DNA of 64,000 bases from Methanosarcina sp. ERenArc_MAG2 (GTDB taxonomy: Archaea > Halobacteriota > Methanosarcinia > Methanosarcinales > Methanosarcinaceae): NCBI GenBank assembly GCA_023955635.1, contig JAMXHR010000010.1, forward strand, positions 372,001 to 436,000. Direction: 5' to 3'. Below, in pieces: positions 1-9,843 of this stretch. How positions within the stretch are numbered: the first letter of the stretch is position 1; every line of letters begins with the position of its first letter. The notes under the pieces were generated by a model. It saw nothing but the letters and a program-made list of their open reading frames with translations. It had not been told where the DNA came from and made no database searches. The translations under genes were made by a program, and so were the position numbers.

Positions 1-1
1 T

Positions 2-427
2 AAGCTTCGGATGAACATAGCATTGACTCCATCTGATCTTAATGAACTGGAGAAAATGCTTTCCGAAAGCGGCATAGGAAAACCGGAAGATATTGTTCGT
101 GCTAAAGAGGAGAAAGGTTTAGGCCTGTTCGTACGCTCACTTGTAGGGCTGGACCGTGAAGCTGCAAAACAGTCTCTTGCTACATTCATATCAGGAAAAA
201 CACTAACAGCTAACCAGATAGAATTCATGAACCTGATAATAAACCACCTTACCGAACACGGAGTGATGGATACTGCGTTACTTTACGAATCTCCATTTAC
301 TGACCTTACACCTCAGGGTCCTGATGGGCTTTTCACCTCGGTTCAGGTGGATGAATTAATAGCAGCATTGGAACAGATAACTGCAACAGCATTTGTGTCT
401 CCAGGTCTGCAACAAATAATTGCATAA
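2..427 (+). CDS. hsdR: Type I restriction enzyme R subunit, C-terminal end (partial)
   Basis: This is the 3' end of a gene that enters from the left; the frame is open to base 2 with no stop, so the ATG at 11 is internal. The ~140 residues match the C-terminal helical region of EcoEI-type HsdR (an SLVGLDREAA stretch followed by a helix-rich segment ending near LAALEQ-type sequence), which contacts the methyltransferase core. The motor and nuclease domains, and any hsdM/hsdS genes, would lie outside the window. HsdR is the translocase/endonuclease of type I restriction. No further restriction gene follows. The family call rests on recognition of the C-terminal sequence alone. Confidence 0.85.
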   Translation, partial: KLRMNIALTPSDLNELEKMLSESGIGKPEDIVRAKEEKGLGLFVRSLVGLDREAAKQSLATFISGKTLTANQIEFMNLIINHLTEHGVMDTALLYESPFTDLTPQGPDGLFTSVQVDELIAALEQITATAFVSPGLQQIIA

Positions 428-548
428 AGATCTTTTGAACTACGTTAGATAATTCTTTAGACAATAGATAACAGAAAATTGTCTCCGCACTGCGGAGATA
501 TTGGCAACCAGGTTTGTAAGTGTTTTATTGAAAAATTCCCTTGAAAAC

Positions 549-681
549 AGAATTCATGGTCTTAATTTGTTTTGAAAATTACTCTTTTTCAGACCTATTT
601 TTACTTTTTGGGGAGGCGCCGCCAGGCAAGCTGGCGGATGTATACATTACAATCTGACTGAAAAACGATTTCCGGGGTTAA
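549..681. repeat. Imperfect direct repeat, copy 1 (upstream of sodC)
   Basis: A stretch of about 135 bp starting AATTCATGGTCTTAATTTG and ending in CTGACTGAAAAACGATTTCC recurs at about 1851-1985 with many substitutions. Both copies hold a GC-rich inverted motif in an AT-rich setting. It contains no open frame. It may be a degenerate mobile element or an RNA-forming repeat. The rest of 430-1050 shows only this repeat and a short tandem duplication. Confidence 0.6.
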
Positions 682-707
682 AATATATCACCTGACTATA
701 GTTTCCA

Positions 708-751
708 TATTAATTGGTTTTTAGAAGTGTATTAATTGGTTTTTAGAAGTG
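708..751. repeat. 22-bp tandem duplication
   Basis: The unit TATTAATTGGTTTTTAGAAG plus TG occurs twice in perfect tandem (708-729 and 730-751). It lies in the non-coding region upstream of sodC. Confidence 0.85.
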
Positions 752-1075
752 TAATTAGTTAGTTTGCTATAGATCAGGATTTTAAGAGTTAATTTGAAAC
801 CATGTAATATAATTGTAGTTATATAATAACTATTTTATACTACACCGACGTTTATTTGTCCAAACGTACGTTTACGCGACATTCTTTGAATAACTGACTT
901 CCAGCATGCAAAAACATATTATCAAGAATACAGGTATTACGCCGGTGTCAGGAAGGAGACGGAATGTTCTATACGGCCTGTTACAGAATGGGAGATAAGT
1001 ATCCGCCTCAGCCATAATGAAAACAGGCAAACTTCTTTTACATCAAAGTTGTCATTTTTTAGGGGGAATAAGCTG

Positions 1076-1636
1076 ATGAAAACTGGACTGGTATTACTGA
1101 TGATCATCTCGGCAGTGCTGATGTTTGCAACTGCGGGCTCTGCCCAGGAAAACACAACAGATAACACCACAGACAACACTACAGATAGCGCCGTAGCTAT
1201 TTTAAAGGATGCACAGAACAATACTGTGGGATTTGCTACCTTTAACGAGGACGACTTTGGCCTGGTTCGCATACAGGTTCTCGTTAGCGGCCTGACACCT
1301 GGCCTACACGGCATACATATCCACGAAAGTGCAAACTGCACCGGGCCGTCATTCACTTCTGCCGGCGGGCATTACAACCCTCTGGGTAAAGAACATGGTT
1401 TCGTAAATCTCAAGGGACCGCATGCCGGTGATCTGCCCAACCTTGTAGTGGGCTATGACGGCACAGGAGATATGGACTTCATCACTAACCTTGTGACACT
1501 GTCACCCGGACAGACCACGCTATTTACAGCCAACGGCACTTCACTGATCATCCATTCTGGCCCTGACGACCAGATCACAAATCCTGCCGGCAATAGTGGC
1601 GAGAGGATTGTCTGTGGGGTTATCGAGAAAAAATAA
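1076..1636 (+). CDS. sodC: Exported Cu/Zn superoxide dismutase
   Basis: Converts superoxide to peroxide and oxygen outside the membrane. The start at 1076 is chosen because AGGGGG lies 9 bases upstream (1061-1066) and the protein then begins with a classic signal peptide (MKTGLVLLMIISAV). The mature N-terminus carries three NTT sequons in tandem, possible N-glycosylation sites. All metal ligands are visible: HIHE (two copper His), the bridging His in GGHYNP, the zinc His in GPHAGD with its following Asp, and the last copper His in LIIHSGPDD. The two disulphide cysteines (ESANCTG and RIVCGV) are present. Length of 186 aa fits exported family members. It stands alone between two related ~135-bp repeats. 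Transfer from bacteria is plausible but not shown here. Confidence 0.93.
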   Translation: MKTGLVLLMIISAVLMFATAGSAQENTTDNTTDNTTDSAVAILKDAQNNTVGFATFNEDDFGLVRIQVLVSGLTPGLHGIHIHESANCTGPSFTSAGGHYNPLGKEHGFVNLKGPHAGDLPNLVVGYDGTGDMDFITNLVTLSPGQTTLFTANGTSLIIHSGPDDQITNPAGNSGERIVCGVIEKK

Positions 1637-1646
1637 TTTTTTCTTT
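1625..1646 (+). terminator. A/T-rich palindrome over the sodC stop codon
   Basis: The sequence GAAAAAATAATTTTTTC is a palindrome spanning the TAA stop and ends in a T run, which fits archaeal termination. Confidence 0.4.
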
Positions 1647-1850
1647 AGTATGGCAAAAATTCCACAAAAACAACATCATAGACACACAAAAATTGATAAT
1701 TTCCAGTAAAATGAGAAAAAAGCTAAAAGGATTCACATTTTACTGGAAAATATACCTCATCAAAAGGCTTTGCTTGAATTCTATCTGCTTATACCTGACC
1801 CATTCTGCTTCAGGTTTCAGCCGATACTTTTTGAATTCTTGCCCCAGGCG

Positions 1851-1985
1851 GAATTCATTGTCTTAATTTTGTTTGAAAATTATCCTTTTTCAGATCTATT
1901 TTTTACTTTTTTGGAGAGGCTCCACCAGGCTAGTTGGGGGAGGAACTTTGCACAATCTGACTGAAAAACGGTTTCTGGTGTCAAG
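1851..1985. repeat. Imperfect direct repeat, copy 2 (downstream of sodC)
   Basis: Second copy of the repeat at 549-681, in the same orientation and ending in CTGACTGAAAAACGGTTTCT. The pair brackets sodC. Confidence 0.6.
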
Positions 1986-2745
1986 GAATAGCATGATTGG
2001 TAAAGCTCAAATCCAGAATACCAACTTCAAAATGTAATCGTAACCTTTCCTAAAAATAAAAGAAAATCAGTATCCTCTTCAAATTGAGTGGAAAGCTCTG
2101 ACTTTCAACTCAATTCGCTTTTTTCTCTGATCAGTTTCGCTAGAGATATCATCTCAAATGTACTGCTCACTCTATCAAATATGTAATCATATGCACTTAC
2201 ACTCAGTTTCTTTGCTGTCTGAACAATCGTCATAAATGTGTCGTTTGCCCTTGTTCCTTCATCTGTTTTTGTTTGAAGGCTCACATCTCTTTTTCTGACC
2301 TTTGCTCTCGCCGCTAACTCTGCTGCATTGTTATGCAGCGGTACCTCTGGTAAAATCAATGTCTTCAAGAGATGTTCCTTGTTCTCTTTTGTTTTACAGA
2401 TTCTTTCATCCAGCTTTTCATACCCTGTTATAGTCGAAAACACTTGATCAAACTTCGTGGATAATTGTTTCGCGATCTCTGAATCGGGATTTTCTCTAAA
2501 TTCACAGAGTTCCCCATAAAAGTCCCAGTATCTGTCCAGAAAAGCTTCCAGCTTTTCTTTATGGTAAGGTACTATTGGCCTCAATTTCTTGTAGTTTCTT
2601 CCATCATGAATCCAACAAAGAGCATGATGATATGCAATTTGCTTGAATTGACGTGCGTCATCACTCAGAAGGAAGGTAACCACAGGTATGTCTGTACTTT
2701 GATGATATGCCGCAATTGCACAGGCTTCAAGAACTTTCTTCTTAG

Positions 2746-4033
2746 GGCTCGTCACAAAATAATTTAATTAACTCACTCCATTCTTTGGTTTGAATGTGTA
2801 ATTCCATTCTCCGTGAAACTCATCAAGTATAATGCCCAATTTTTCAACCTGTTTTTTTTCGATTTTAATTCCTGTTGGATACTTATTCGTGTCTAACATG
2901 CATTTTACTTCAAGCCCTTTTGATGTAGTTGTTGCTGCAATAAGGTTTACAACTACTTCATAGCTTGTTAGTGGTTTTCCTCTCCAATTAAGAGTAATCT
3001 GAGAAAATAGTCTATGCTCTATTTTATTCCATTTACTTGTACCTGGAGGAAAGTGGCAAACCGAAATCTCCAATCCGATTTCATCCGTTAATTTTTGTAA
3101 TTCTGTTTTCCACAATTTTACTCTTGATCCATTGCTTCCCCCACAATCTGCAGTAATTAAAAGTTTTTTTGCATCAGGATATGATTTACACCCCATTAGA
3201 TTCCACCATCTACGTATACTTTCAACTGCAAAAGACGCTGTATCATGATCTATGCCGACGTTTACCCATCCCTCATTATTAGCAATGTCGTATACCCCAT
3301 ATGGATTTACCTTTCCCAGTTCTTTATCCTTAAAATCATATACATTGACAAGTATTGGATCTTTTTTGGACGCAATTCACGGCCAACATTCTTGAAATTT
3401 CCGATTAACTCTTTCTTTTTAGTATCTACTGAGATTACAGGCTGATGTTCACCTTGAAATATTTTACATTTTTCACTTATATGCTCAAATTGTTTGTCAC
3501 GATCAGGATGCTCAGTTCCTTCTATGGTTTTCTTATTCGCTTGTAAACTGTAACCAAGCATGTGAAGCATATCCGCAACTCTTGTATGGCTTACTTTATG
3601 TCCGATATTCTGAAGTTCCCCTGCTATATTTCGAAGACTTTTACAAGTCCAGAGTAAAGGAGATTCCGGATCCCCACGACTTGTTGGTTCAATAAGTGCC
3701 TCAAGATCGGACAAAAGAGTAGGGTCTTTCTCAACAATCTTTTTACGACCTCCTCCAGGAGCACGTATTTTATCATCAGAAAGAGATTTGCCACTTTCCA
3801 GTTCAGTGCAACCTTTTTTAATTGTATTTTCAGAAATACCAGTTGCACGAGAAACTATGCTGATGTTGCCTTTGCCAATACTAAGCGCTTCTGCAGCTGC
3901 AAATAAACGTTTGCTTTTTTCATCAAGAAAAGGTTTTAGCAAGTTATATTTTTTGGAAATAATTTCCTCAAGCATATAGACCAAATAGGATTAACTTATA
4001 TAAAAAAATACTCAATCTATTTTGTTACGAATA
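2746..4033. mobile_element. ISAzo13-family insertion sequence
   Basis: A 1,288-bp insertion flanked by CTTAG at 2741-2745 and 4034-4038 (5-bp target duplication). The ends are imperfect inverted repeats sharing TCGTnACAAAATA. It carries one transposase gene on the minus strand. Excision of the element plus one CTTAG restores the host transposase frame exactly, which fixes both boundaries. Confidence 0.88.
2768..3984 (-). CDS. ISAzo13-family transposase (one apparent frameshift)
   Basis: The N-terminal part (from 3984) has an HTH-like segment (SIVSRATGISENTI) and a basic stretch APGGGRKK. The catalytic part shows VISVDTKKKELIGNF, then after the frame break TADCGGSNGSR and a C-terminal PPGTSKWNKIEH, all typical of ISAzo13/Rhodopirellula-type transposases. 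The frame breaks at a run of six T (3362-3367 on the plus strand). One extra base gives a continuous protein of about 405 aa through VNPYGVYDIANNEGWVNVG. The element may therefore be intact and only mis-sequenced. Confidence 0.85.
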
Positions 4034-5327
4034 CTTAGTAGTTTTATATCCATTAACCGAGAACAAATAATCCAGTTTTCGACGCATTTCTGCGTCACTG
4101 AATATTTTGTTTTTAACAGAAGAGAGCTTTTCCGTCCATATTTGGGAAACATTAAACGTTTCCATCAGATCAAATGCTTCATTATTAAAGCAGTACGTTT
4201 TTTCTTTTCCACATAAAAGTACATCTAAAATATTTTCTCGACTCTTGTTGGGAACTGTAAAATAAGCAGCATAATAAGGATTACAAAGGATCTGAGTGTA
4301 GTGATTGCTACCATTGACTCTTGCACCTGTATCATCTATCTGCTGATAAGGCGTAGCTTTTAGACCTTCCAGAAAGATCTCAGCTTTCTCCTGATGGAAT
4401 ACATCAGCATTTTTTGTCAAAATTCGAGAAATAGTGGCTTTGGATATAAACGCCAATATTTTTCAGAAACTCATGTATTTTGGGCTCTGAAACATTAGCA
4501 ACATGATTAAGAGTTATTATAAGAGATCTGATTCCAGGGCCAAATTCACCTTGGATACTACCTGGAAGTTCACCTGAATATGTTTTGTGAGAAGAAGGAG
4601 AATAAAAAATCTCTATCCTGAAGTTGGTGTTCATAGGTTTTATGGAAATGTCCTGAATTATTACGTCCCTGTAACCTTTAGAATATGCATCGGTGGGTAA
4701 GACGGACCTGTCAACTTTACACGTCTCAATTCGATGAATCTCTATTTTATCCAGTTTTGATTTAGATTTCTTGCTCTATGGAAAACGTCTTTTTCGTCTC
4801 TCTTTTTCAGAAGAAATGTCATCATTCTTTTTAGAGCCGCGAATATTAGGTTTGGTTTGTTCACCTTTGAGTAGGTTGATTTCGTCTCGAAGATTTTGAT
4901 TATCGGCCTTAAGGAATTAGATCTCTTCGTTCTGCTTTTCAGTGACAGAAAACAGAATACGAAAAGATGTGGCATATCTTTCATCCTGAATTTCATCAGG
5001 ATTAATATCCAATGATGACAGCAATTCCTTGAGGGTTTCAAGATCCATTTTTTTGCTCCAAAATATGATAAGAGGAAATGGAGAAACAATTATATTTTTT
5101 CTGCGATTGAAAACCCATAAAATTTGAAGAGGATACAATTAATAGATATATACAAGTTGTATTTTTTTCGGAAGGTTTATTTACTCCGTTTTTATAGAAA
5201 GAGTCAGGAACGTTTTCAAAGGAAGGCCCTTATTTCAATATAGAATCCATAGATTATGTTTGAGTGAAATACGAACTTTCTAATTAAAACATGTATAATT
5301 AAGGCACGTTTCAAGGAAGGGATTTTT

Positions 5328-5822
5328 ATGGAACAGCCGGAAACACGTATAATCTTTCGGGAGGTACAGGATCTGCGCAATAATATTTTTCTGGTTTCTG
5401 TCCTTTATCCTGCAATCCTGCTCTGGTATATAGAGATCCACCATCTGGTCTTCGGAAAACCTGCCGGGGTTCAGAATATTCATGACATATACTTATTTGC
5501 GCTCTGGATTATTTTCGGGTTATTTTTCCCTCTAGTATTCTACTGTACAAAACATATAACTGAAGTCAGAAGTGATGGAATATACATCCGTCTAATACCT
5601 CTGAATCCTTCTTTTAAAAAGATTCCCTTCTATATAGTTGAAGAATGTAAAATTAAGGCTTATGACCCCCTGACAGGGAAAGAATCTGATGCATCGCAAT
5701 CTTCTAAAAGAGTTAATCTAGTTGTAATCCTGAAGCTCATTTCCGGCAAAAAAATGCTTATCAGCTCCAGAAAACCCGAAGAGCTCTACAGAGCAATCAA
5801 GCAAGCTTCAGCACAGTACTGA
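5328..5822 (+). CDS. Two-TM membrane protein of unknown function
   Basis: The 164-aa product has two hydrophobic segments (about residues 22-42 and 54-74, FALWIIFGLFFPLVFYCT) followed by a C-terminal soluble domain of about 85 residues. That domain has an alternating beta pattern (SDGIYIRLIPLN, NLVVILKLISGKKMLISS) resembling bacterial PH-like/DUF6141-type membrane proteins. AAGGAAGGG lies about 6 bases before the ATG and supports the start. It stands alone, so the context gives no clue to function. Confidence 0.75.
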   Translation: MEQPETRIIFREVQDLRNNIFLVSVLYPAILLWYIEIHHLVFGKPAGVQNIHDIYLFALWIIFGLFFPLVFYCTKHITEVRSDGIYIRLIPLNPSFKKIPFYIVEECKIKAYDPLTGKESDASQSSKRVNLVVILKLISGKKMLISSRKPEELYRAIKQASAQY

Positions 5823-6014
5823 AAATTCCTGCTTTTTACATTAATTGCCGGCTTGTTTACCTCTATTCCCATTTTTAAAACCCTTAATTTTTGCTCGGGA
5901 ATATTGTCCGAAGTCGAAAGCGTAAAAAAGCAAAACCTTATATGGAACTTAGTAACTGTTGAAATTAACTAATTAATAATTTAAGGAAAACATTTTTTAG
6001 AAGGTAGATATAAA

Positions 6015-6649
6015 GTGGTATGGGGGATAGATTTTTCCCCGAAAGGAACTGAAGCTCTTTACAGAGAACAGGATGGAAAACTCTTGATCGAGCTTGAGCT
6101 GCATAGTATAATGCAGATTTTCAATTCTTTTGATCCTGCCCCTTTTCACGAAAAAGAGCTTGATAAAAATGCAGAAGTATATATCTATAACACAGTTGCA
6201 GAATTCCCTCTAAAAAAACCTCTTGAAATTGTGATATATGTCCCCCTTCTGAATTTGATGGAGAAACCGGACGCACTCTTAAAGAAGCAATCAAGAATCA
6301 CTTTTCATACAGGGAACTTCTCACGGAAATAGAATTGAGGCGGCTTCTTCAGCGTGGGAGGAGAAACATGACAATTGCTGTTGTTTTTCTCTTTCTCTGC
6401 CTGCTCATAATCCGAATTCTATCAACTTTTGAAGGAGGTCTTATAAAGACCATGCTTTCCGAAGGACTGACTATTACCGGATGGGTTGCCATGTGGGAGC
6501 CAGCGTATGTTTTCCTCTATGGATGGTGGCCCATTGTGCAAAAAAGAAATATTTACAGGAAGATCTTAGGCATGCACGTAAGTGTCATACCTGGTTCTCC
6601 AGGTGGGGTAAAAATGACAGACAGCCGCTTTTTACCGAATAAAGGCTGA
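6015..6649 (+). CDS. Conserved protein with C-terminal membrane segments (one apparent frameshift)
   Basis: The first half is soluble and ends in EIVIYVP. The second half has two hydrophobic segments (MTIAVVFLFLCLLIIRIL and the GWVAMWEPAYVFLYGWWPI region). The two halves are in different frames. Adding one C to the CCCCC run at 6242-6246 joins them as YVPPSEFDGETGRTLKEAI, giving about 211 aa. I recall the GWVAMW..FLY.WWPI pattern as a widespread uncharacterised membrane family. The start is GTG at 6015, after a possible TATA element near 5937. Function unknown. Confidence 0.7.
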
Positions 6650-6779
6650 CTGCAAGATAGCGGCCCGGAAAAGCCGGATTTTTTACTTCCCTTTTAGTGC
6701 CCTTTTTAGTGCCCTTTGTACTGAAGACCATAAAAGGATAAAGAACATATCTCTCAATTAAAAATAAGATTTAAAACTT

Positions 6780-7810
6780 TCATTTGAATATCCGAGCATC
6801 CACAACCATGTGCAGAACGCCAGGGGAGTATTTTTTAATCCTGCGGGCCTCCAGAATCTCTACTTTTTTCCCAAGGGCGTCGGCAGCTTCTATTATCCTT
6901 TCCTGAGGCCTGATTTTGGCGAGCTTCTCAGGGACTGTTTCATGGTAGTGCAGAATCCCTCCGTTTTTCTTTAGAGCTTTTATAGCCGGCTCAAGATAAT
7001 GATGAGTGGTCCCCACGTAACCCATAAGCACGCGGTCGGCTGTTCCTTCCGGAGCAACCTTCGAGCAATCTCCACATATAGGGAGAAAAATATCCTCCGC
7101 TTTATTTAGCCTGATATTTTCCTTCAGGTATGCAAAGGACTCAGGATTAATCTCAATGCCTGTAATTTTTTTCGGCCTGGAATGGACAGCCATGGGAATT
7201 GAAAAATACCCTATTCCTGCAAACATATCCACAATTATTTCCCCTTCTCCCAGCCTGCTCATCCGTTTTCGCTCATTCAGGTTGCCTTTGGAATACATCA
7301 CCTTTGTTACGTCCTGCTTAAAAAACAGCCGTGCTCTTTATGGATGGTTTCTGTCCCGCTGCCGAGAAGGAGTTCTCTTATAGGCTGGCGGAACTGCCCT
7401 TCGATTCCGAAGTCTCTTACAACGCTCCTGCACTTCGGGTACATAGAGAGAAGGGTGTCTGCTACCCTTATTTTTTTGTCCTCAAGCGTTTCCGGAATGC
7501 TGACTATTATTATGTCCCCAACGATCTGCCAGCCGGAGGGAACATTTGCAAGTTTGTCTTCAGAGAGGAAATCTATAATATATTCTTTCAGAGACGATGG
7601 CTTTTTAGAAAATTCCGGATTTTCCTGGTCGGTTATCGGAAAATCTCTTATTTTTCCTATTGCAGCTTCAGTGACAGGGATTTCCAGGCAAGTGCCGCTC
7701 TCATCCTGAGTTTTTCTGATTTTTCTTGTAGTATCGAGGAATTTTCCGGCAATTGCTTTTTTCCTGATTTCTTCCCCTTTTTCTGGGGAAACCCGAATTA
7801 TTCTGTACAT
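6780..7810 (-). CDS. taw2: tRNA(Phe) wyosine-pathway aminocarboxypropyltransferase (one apparent frameshift)
   Basis: In archaea Taw2 transfers the 3-amino-3-carboxypropyl group of S-adenosylmethionine onto 4-demethylwyosine at position 37 of tRNA-Phe. Seen here: an N-terminal substrate-binding part with SGWQIVGDIIIVSIP, then the SAM fold motif DMFAGIGYFSIP, GIEINPESFAYLKENI, and DRVLMGYVGTTHHYL where the related Trm5 has an NLP motif. The absence of NLP favours Taw2 over Trm5. The frame breaks at six A on the plus strand (7320-7325). One added base gives HGCFFKQDVTKVMYSKGN and a 343-344-aa protein of normal length. The pathway is housekeeping, so the break is probably a sequence error. Confidence 0.85.
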
Positions 7811-8089
7811 TGGAATTGTAGGATAACCTGCATGAGATTAATGTTTTGTGTTTGAATTCTTTTGTAAATTAATTTCTATAAAATAACCTATTTGGTTTGA
7901 AGTACACTTACATACTGAAAAAAATAAACTAATAAAAAGCATAAATAGTCAAAGACAAATACATATTTTAGCTGTTTAGGTTTCTTGGCCGCCCATTTCT
8001 GCCCGATTGGTGTTTTTTCAGGGCTAAATCAATAATAGATTCCTTTTTTCGAAGATCATAGTAGAGAAAGTGCCTTAATGGTCACAGAA

Positions 8090-8227
8090 TTACATACACG
8101 CACTGAAACTCAAGCTGTCAGGGTCGATGTCTTTCTGAGTTTTAACGGCACATTCTATGCAGAGCTTTTGCCCTTTAATAGTTATAATATTCTCAACCTC
8201 TCTTCCGCAGCTTTCACATTTTCCCAT
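8090..8227 (-). CDS. Small zinc-ribbon protein, 45 aa
   Basis: The frame reads MGKCESCGREVEN, then KLCIECAVKTQKD, ending SFSACM. Two CxxC pairs (KCESCG and LCIECA) 19 residues apart form a probable treble-clef/zinc-ribbon. Small proteins of this form are common in Methanosarcina, but the function is unknown. The gene is monocistronic, facing away from taw2 across a non-coding gap (7811-8089) in which I see nothing else. Confidence 0.65.
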   Translation of the reverse strand: MGKCESCGREVENIITIKGQKLCIECAVKTQKDIDPDSLSFSACM

Positions 8228-8630
8228 GTTGTTTCACCCTTAAGCAGTGATTTAAATTCTCTCATAATGCATAGACATTCTCAGGATATAATTTAATTCC
8301 TGAAAGATAAAATTTTACCGTTGAAAAAATTATTAAAAGTAGGTCTAAGCAAGCAGATCTTCTAAGCAGGCAGATCTCGATAACAAAATCGTTAACAAAA
8401 TATTGGCAAAAAAGGTCATTTAAACCGAAACTGTGAAAGCTGAACCGGCCGTAAACTGCCGGTAAAAAAGGCACCGATGGAAAAATCACTTTCCGTATTT
8501 CAGTCCCAATTATTCAGAATTTATTATGGCCTCTTCAGGCGTACATTTTGCCTTACCTTTTTTCTCTACCGCATAGGTGTTGCTAACTACCCCATAGTGG
8601 GTAGAAAAGAATAGTTGGGTCTGTCTTAAA

Positions 8631-8884
8631 ACTGACTTTCCGCAGATGTCTTCAAAAAAATAACATTTTTCCTGTTATCGTTTTTGGAGAAATATTCGAA
8701 AATTTGCAGTTATTATCTTTACTGAAGCTTAAGAAAATGGCTGCTATAAGTCCTAAATGAAGGCAAAGGGTCGAAAGTTTTGGAAAAAATTCAAAAACAC
8801 ATTTTGAGTAACCAAGTCGGTTTTCAGAAAAAACGATAGCAGGAAATATTATGAAAATTGAAAGGACATCTGCGGAAAGTCAGT
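8631..8884. mobile_element. MITE family A, copy 1 (254 bp)
   Basis: Perfect 20-bp terminal inverted repeats (ACTGACTTTCCGCAGATGTC and complement) with flanking TAAA at 8627-8630 and 8885-8888. A second 254-bp copy lies at 38136-38389 with only a few differences. It encodes no protein and would need a transposase in trans. Confidence 0.9.
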
Positions 8885-9059
8885 TAAAAGCCCCTTTTCT
8901 GCTTATTTGATACAGGCTCTCTCAGAACATGATCCGCAGGTGGAAATTGTATTCAGACATTTAATACAGAAGCCCAAAAAGATATCAGACCATTGCGTTT
9001 CTTGTTGTTGGCTCAGGGTATGTCCAGAAATAAGAGGGGAAGATTTGAGGAATTTCGGG

Positions 9060-9140
9060 TTATACCAGTAACAGGCCGATTAGCAAAACCAACAAGAACA
9101 TTAAACCATACGTGCCAACTATCATCTTATTTTGCTGCAT
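9060..9140 (-). CDS. Micro-membrane protein, 26 aa (paralogue of 9661-9777)
   Basis: Reads MQQNKMIVGTYGLMFLLVLL then IGLLLV, a short polar N-terminus followed by one transmembrane helix. GGAAAG lies about 6 bases before the ATG. A related protein 0.5 kb away has the same MQQN start, the same VLIGL core, the same Shine-Dalgarno context and a shared 17-bp element in the upstream leader. This conservation argues for a real small gene family. The function is unknown; a membrane regulator or a small toxin-like peptide is possible. Confidence 0.6.
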   Translation of the reverse strand: MQQNKMIVGTYGLMFLLVLLIGLLLV

Positions 9141-9201
9141 AAGGAACTTTCCATTCAGATTATGTCCTATATATCTCCGATAGCTGATCAGTTATTTTTT
9201 C

Positions 9202-9218
9202 AACAAACCGGAATCCAC
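9202..9218 (-). promoter_or_regulatory. Conserved 17-bp leader element, copy 1
   Basis: AACAAACCGGAATCCAC (plus strand) lies about 60 bases upstream of the 26-aa gene and recurs exactly at 9827-9843 upstream of its paralogue. A TATATAAG-like box lies further upstream near 9290, so this element would lie in the transcribed leader or between promoter and gene. Confidence 0.5.
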
Positions 9219-9660
9219 TATTGTATTTGCATGAAACTGAAATAAACACTTTTCTATATATATTCAAAAATGGATTTTTCTATCACAGCTTCTTATATAC
9301 ACGGGAGAATGTACATTTTCCAACTTTGTGGACCCTAAATATTTTTGCAGGGAAATTACATTCGAAAAAACTGGTCCTAAAGCCTGAGGAAAATGGAAAC
9401 TTCTTTTCCAAGCCTGCAAGTAAGCTGCAACTGTTCTCCCTGCTAAGAAAAGCCCAGGGAAAACCAGGAGAATTCTGAGATCTCTGAGGTTAAAGGAAAC
9501 TTTAAACTAATAGGAGCCGCAAAGAAAATACTCGGCTCCGGCCCATACAACTTTTTTGCATCTGCGCTTCACGGTAACCAGGCAGTTATGCCCTAGAAAG
9601 AACTCAATCCTTCTTAAGACTGAATTCCGGAAGCATTCCTTAACTCGCAAGGGGTAAGGA

Positions 9661-9777
9661 TCAGATGAAGCACAAACCGATTAGCACTAACAAAGTAAAC
9701 AGTACACTGAAAGTCCCGATTATCACTTTGTTTTGCTGTATCATTTTGTTTTGCTGTATCATTTCATTCTGTTGCAT
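9661..9777 (-). CDS. Micro-membrane protein, 38 aa, with duplicated N-terminal repeat
   Basis: Begins MQQNE, followed by tandem MIQQNK repeats, then VIIGTFSVLFTLLVLIGL as one transmembrane helix. It is a paralogue of the 26-aa protein at 9060-9140. GGAAAGG precedes the ATG. The internal MIQQNK duplication (18 bp) suggests recent slippage. Between the two paralogues, 9220-9660 shows no gene I can support. Confidence 0.6.
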   Translation of the reverse strand: MQQNEMIQQNKMIQQNKVIIGTFSVLFTLLVLIGLCFI

Positions 9778-9826
9778 ACGAACCTTTCCGATCAGGATTA
9801 TTAGATAACTATTTATTTAATTGTTT

Positions 9827-9843
9827 AACAAACCGGAATCCAC
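9827..9843 (-). promoter_or_regulatory. Conserved 17-bp leader element, copy 2
   Basis: Exact copy of AACAAACCGGAATCCAC found at 9202-9218, about 50 bases upstream of the 38-aa micro-membrane gene. A TATA-like stretch (ATATATGGTTTATAT on the minus strand) lies about 75 bases further upstream. Confidence 0.5.

Larger units (their letters stand above)
2105..5048 (-). pseudogene. IS66-like TnpC transposase, broken
   Basis: Reading from 5048 (MDLETLKELLSSLDIN), the N-terminal helical/coiled region contains an in-frame TAA near 4917 and another stop near 4778. There is a one-base frame break near 4440. The catalytic core shows QQIDDTGARV (first acidic residue), then LLSDDARQF after the nested insertion (second), and LHNNAAELAARAKVRKRD near the C-terminus (glutamate region). 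The nested ISAzo13-type element splits the gene between GYKTTK and KKVLEA. Removing the IS and one target copy rejoins them in frame. It is dead as a transposase. Confidence 0.8.
2070..5136. mobile_element. IS66-like insertion sequence, inactivated and carrying a nested IS
   Basis: The element is bounded by inverted repeats: GTATCCTCTTCAAATT at 2070 and its complement ending at 5136. It encodes one IS66 TnpC-like transposase on the minus strand, interrupted by an ISAzo13-type element at 2746-4033. Without the nested IS the element is about 1.8 kb. No matching 8-bp flanking duplication was seen at its edges. The same ends bound a 176-bp non-autonomous copy at 13790-13965. Confidence 0.8.

Noticed and set aside
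9221-9478. 85-codon plus-strand frame
   Set aside because: It runs antisense through the conserved leader of the micro-membrane gene and has no coding features.
9480-9600. Plus-strand stretch reading GNFKLIGAAKKILGSGPYNF
   Set aside because: It looks protein-like, but I could not match a family, and it lacks a start and is short.
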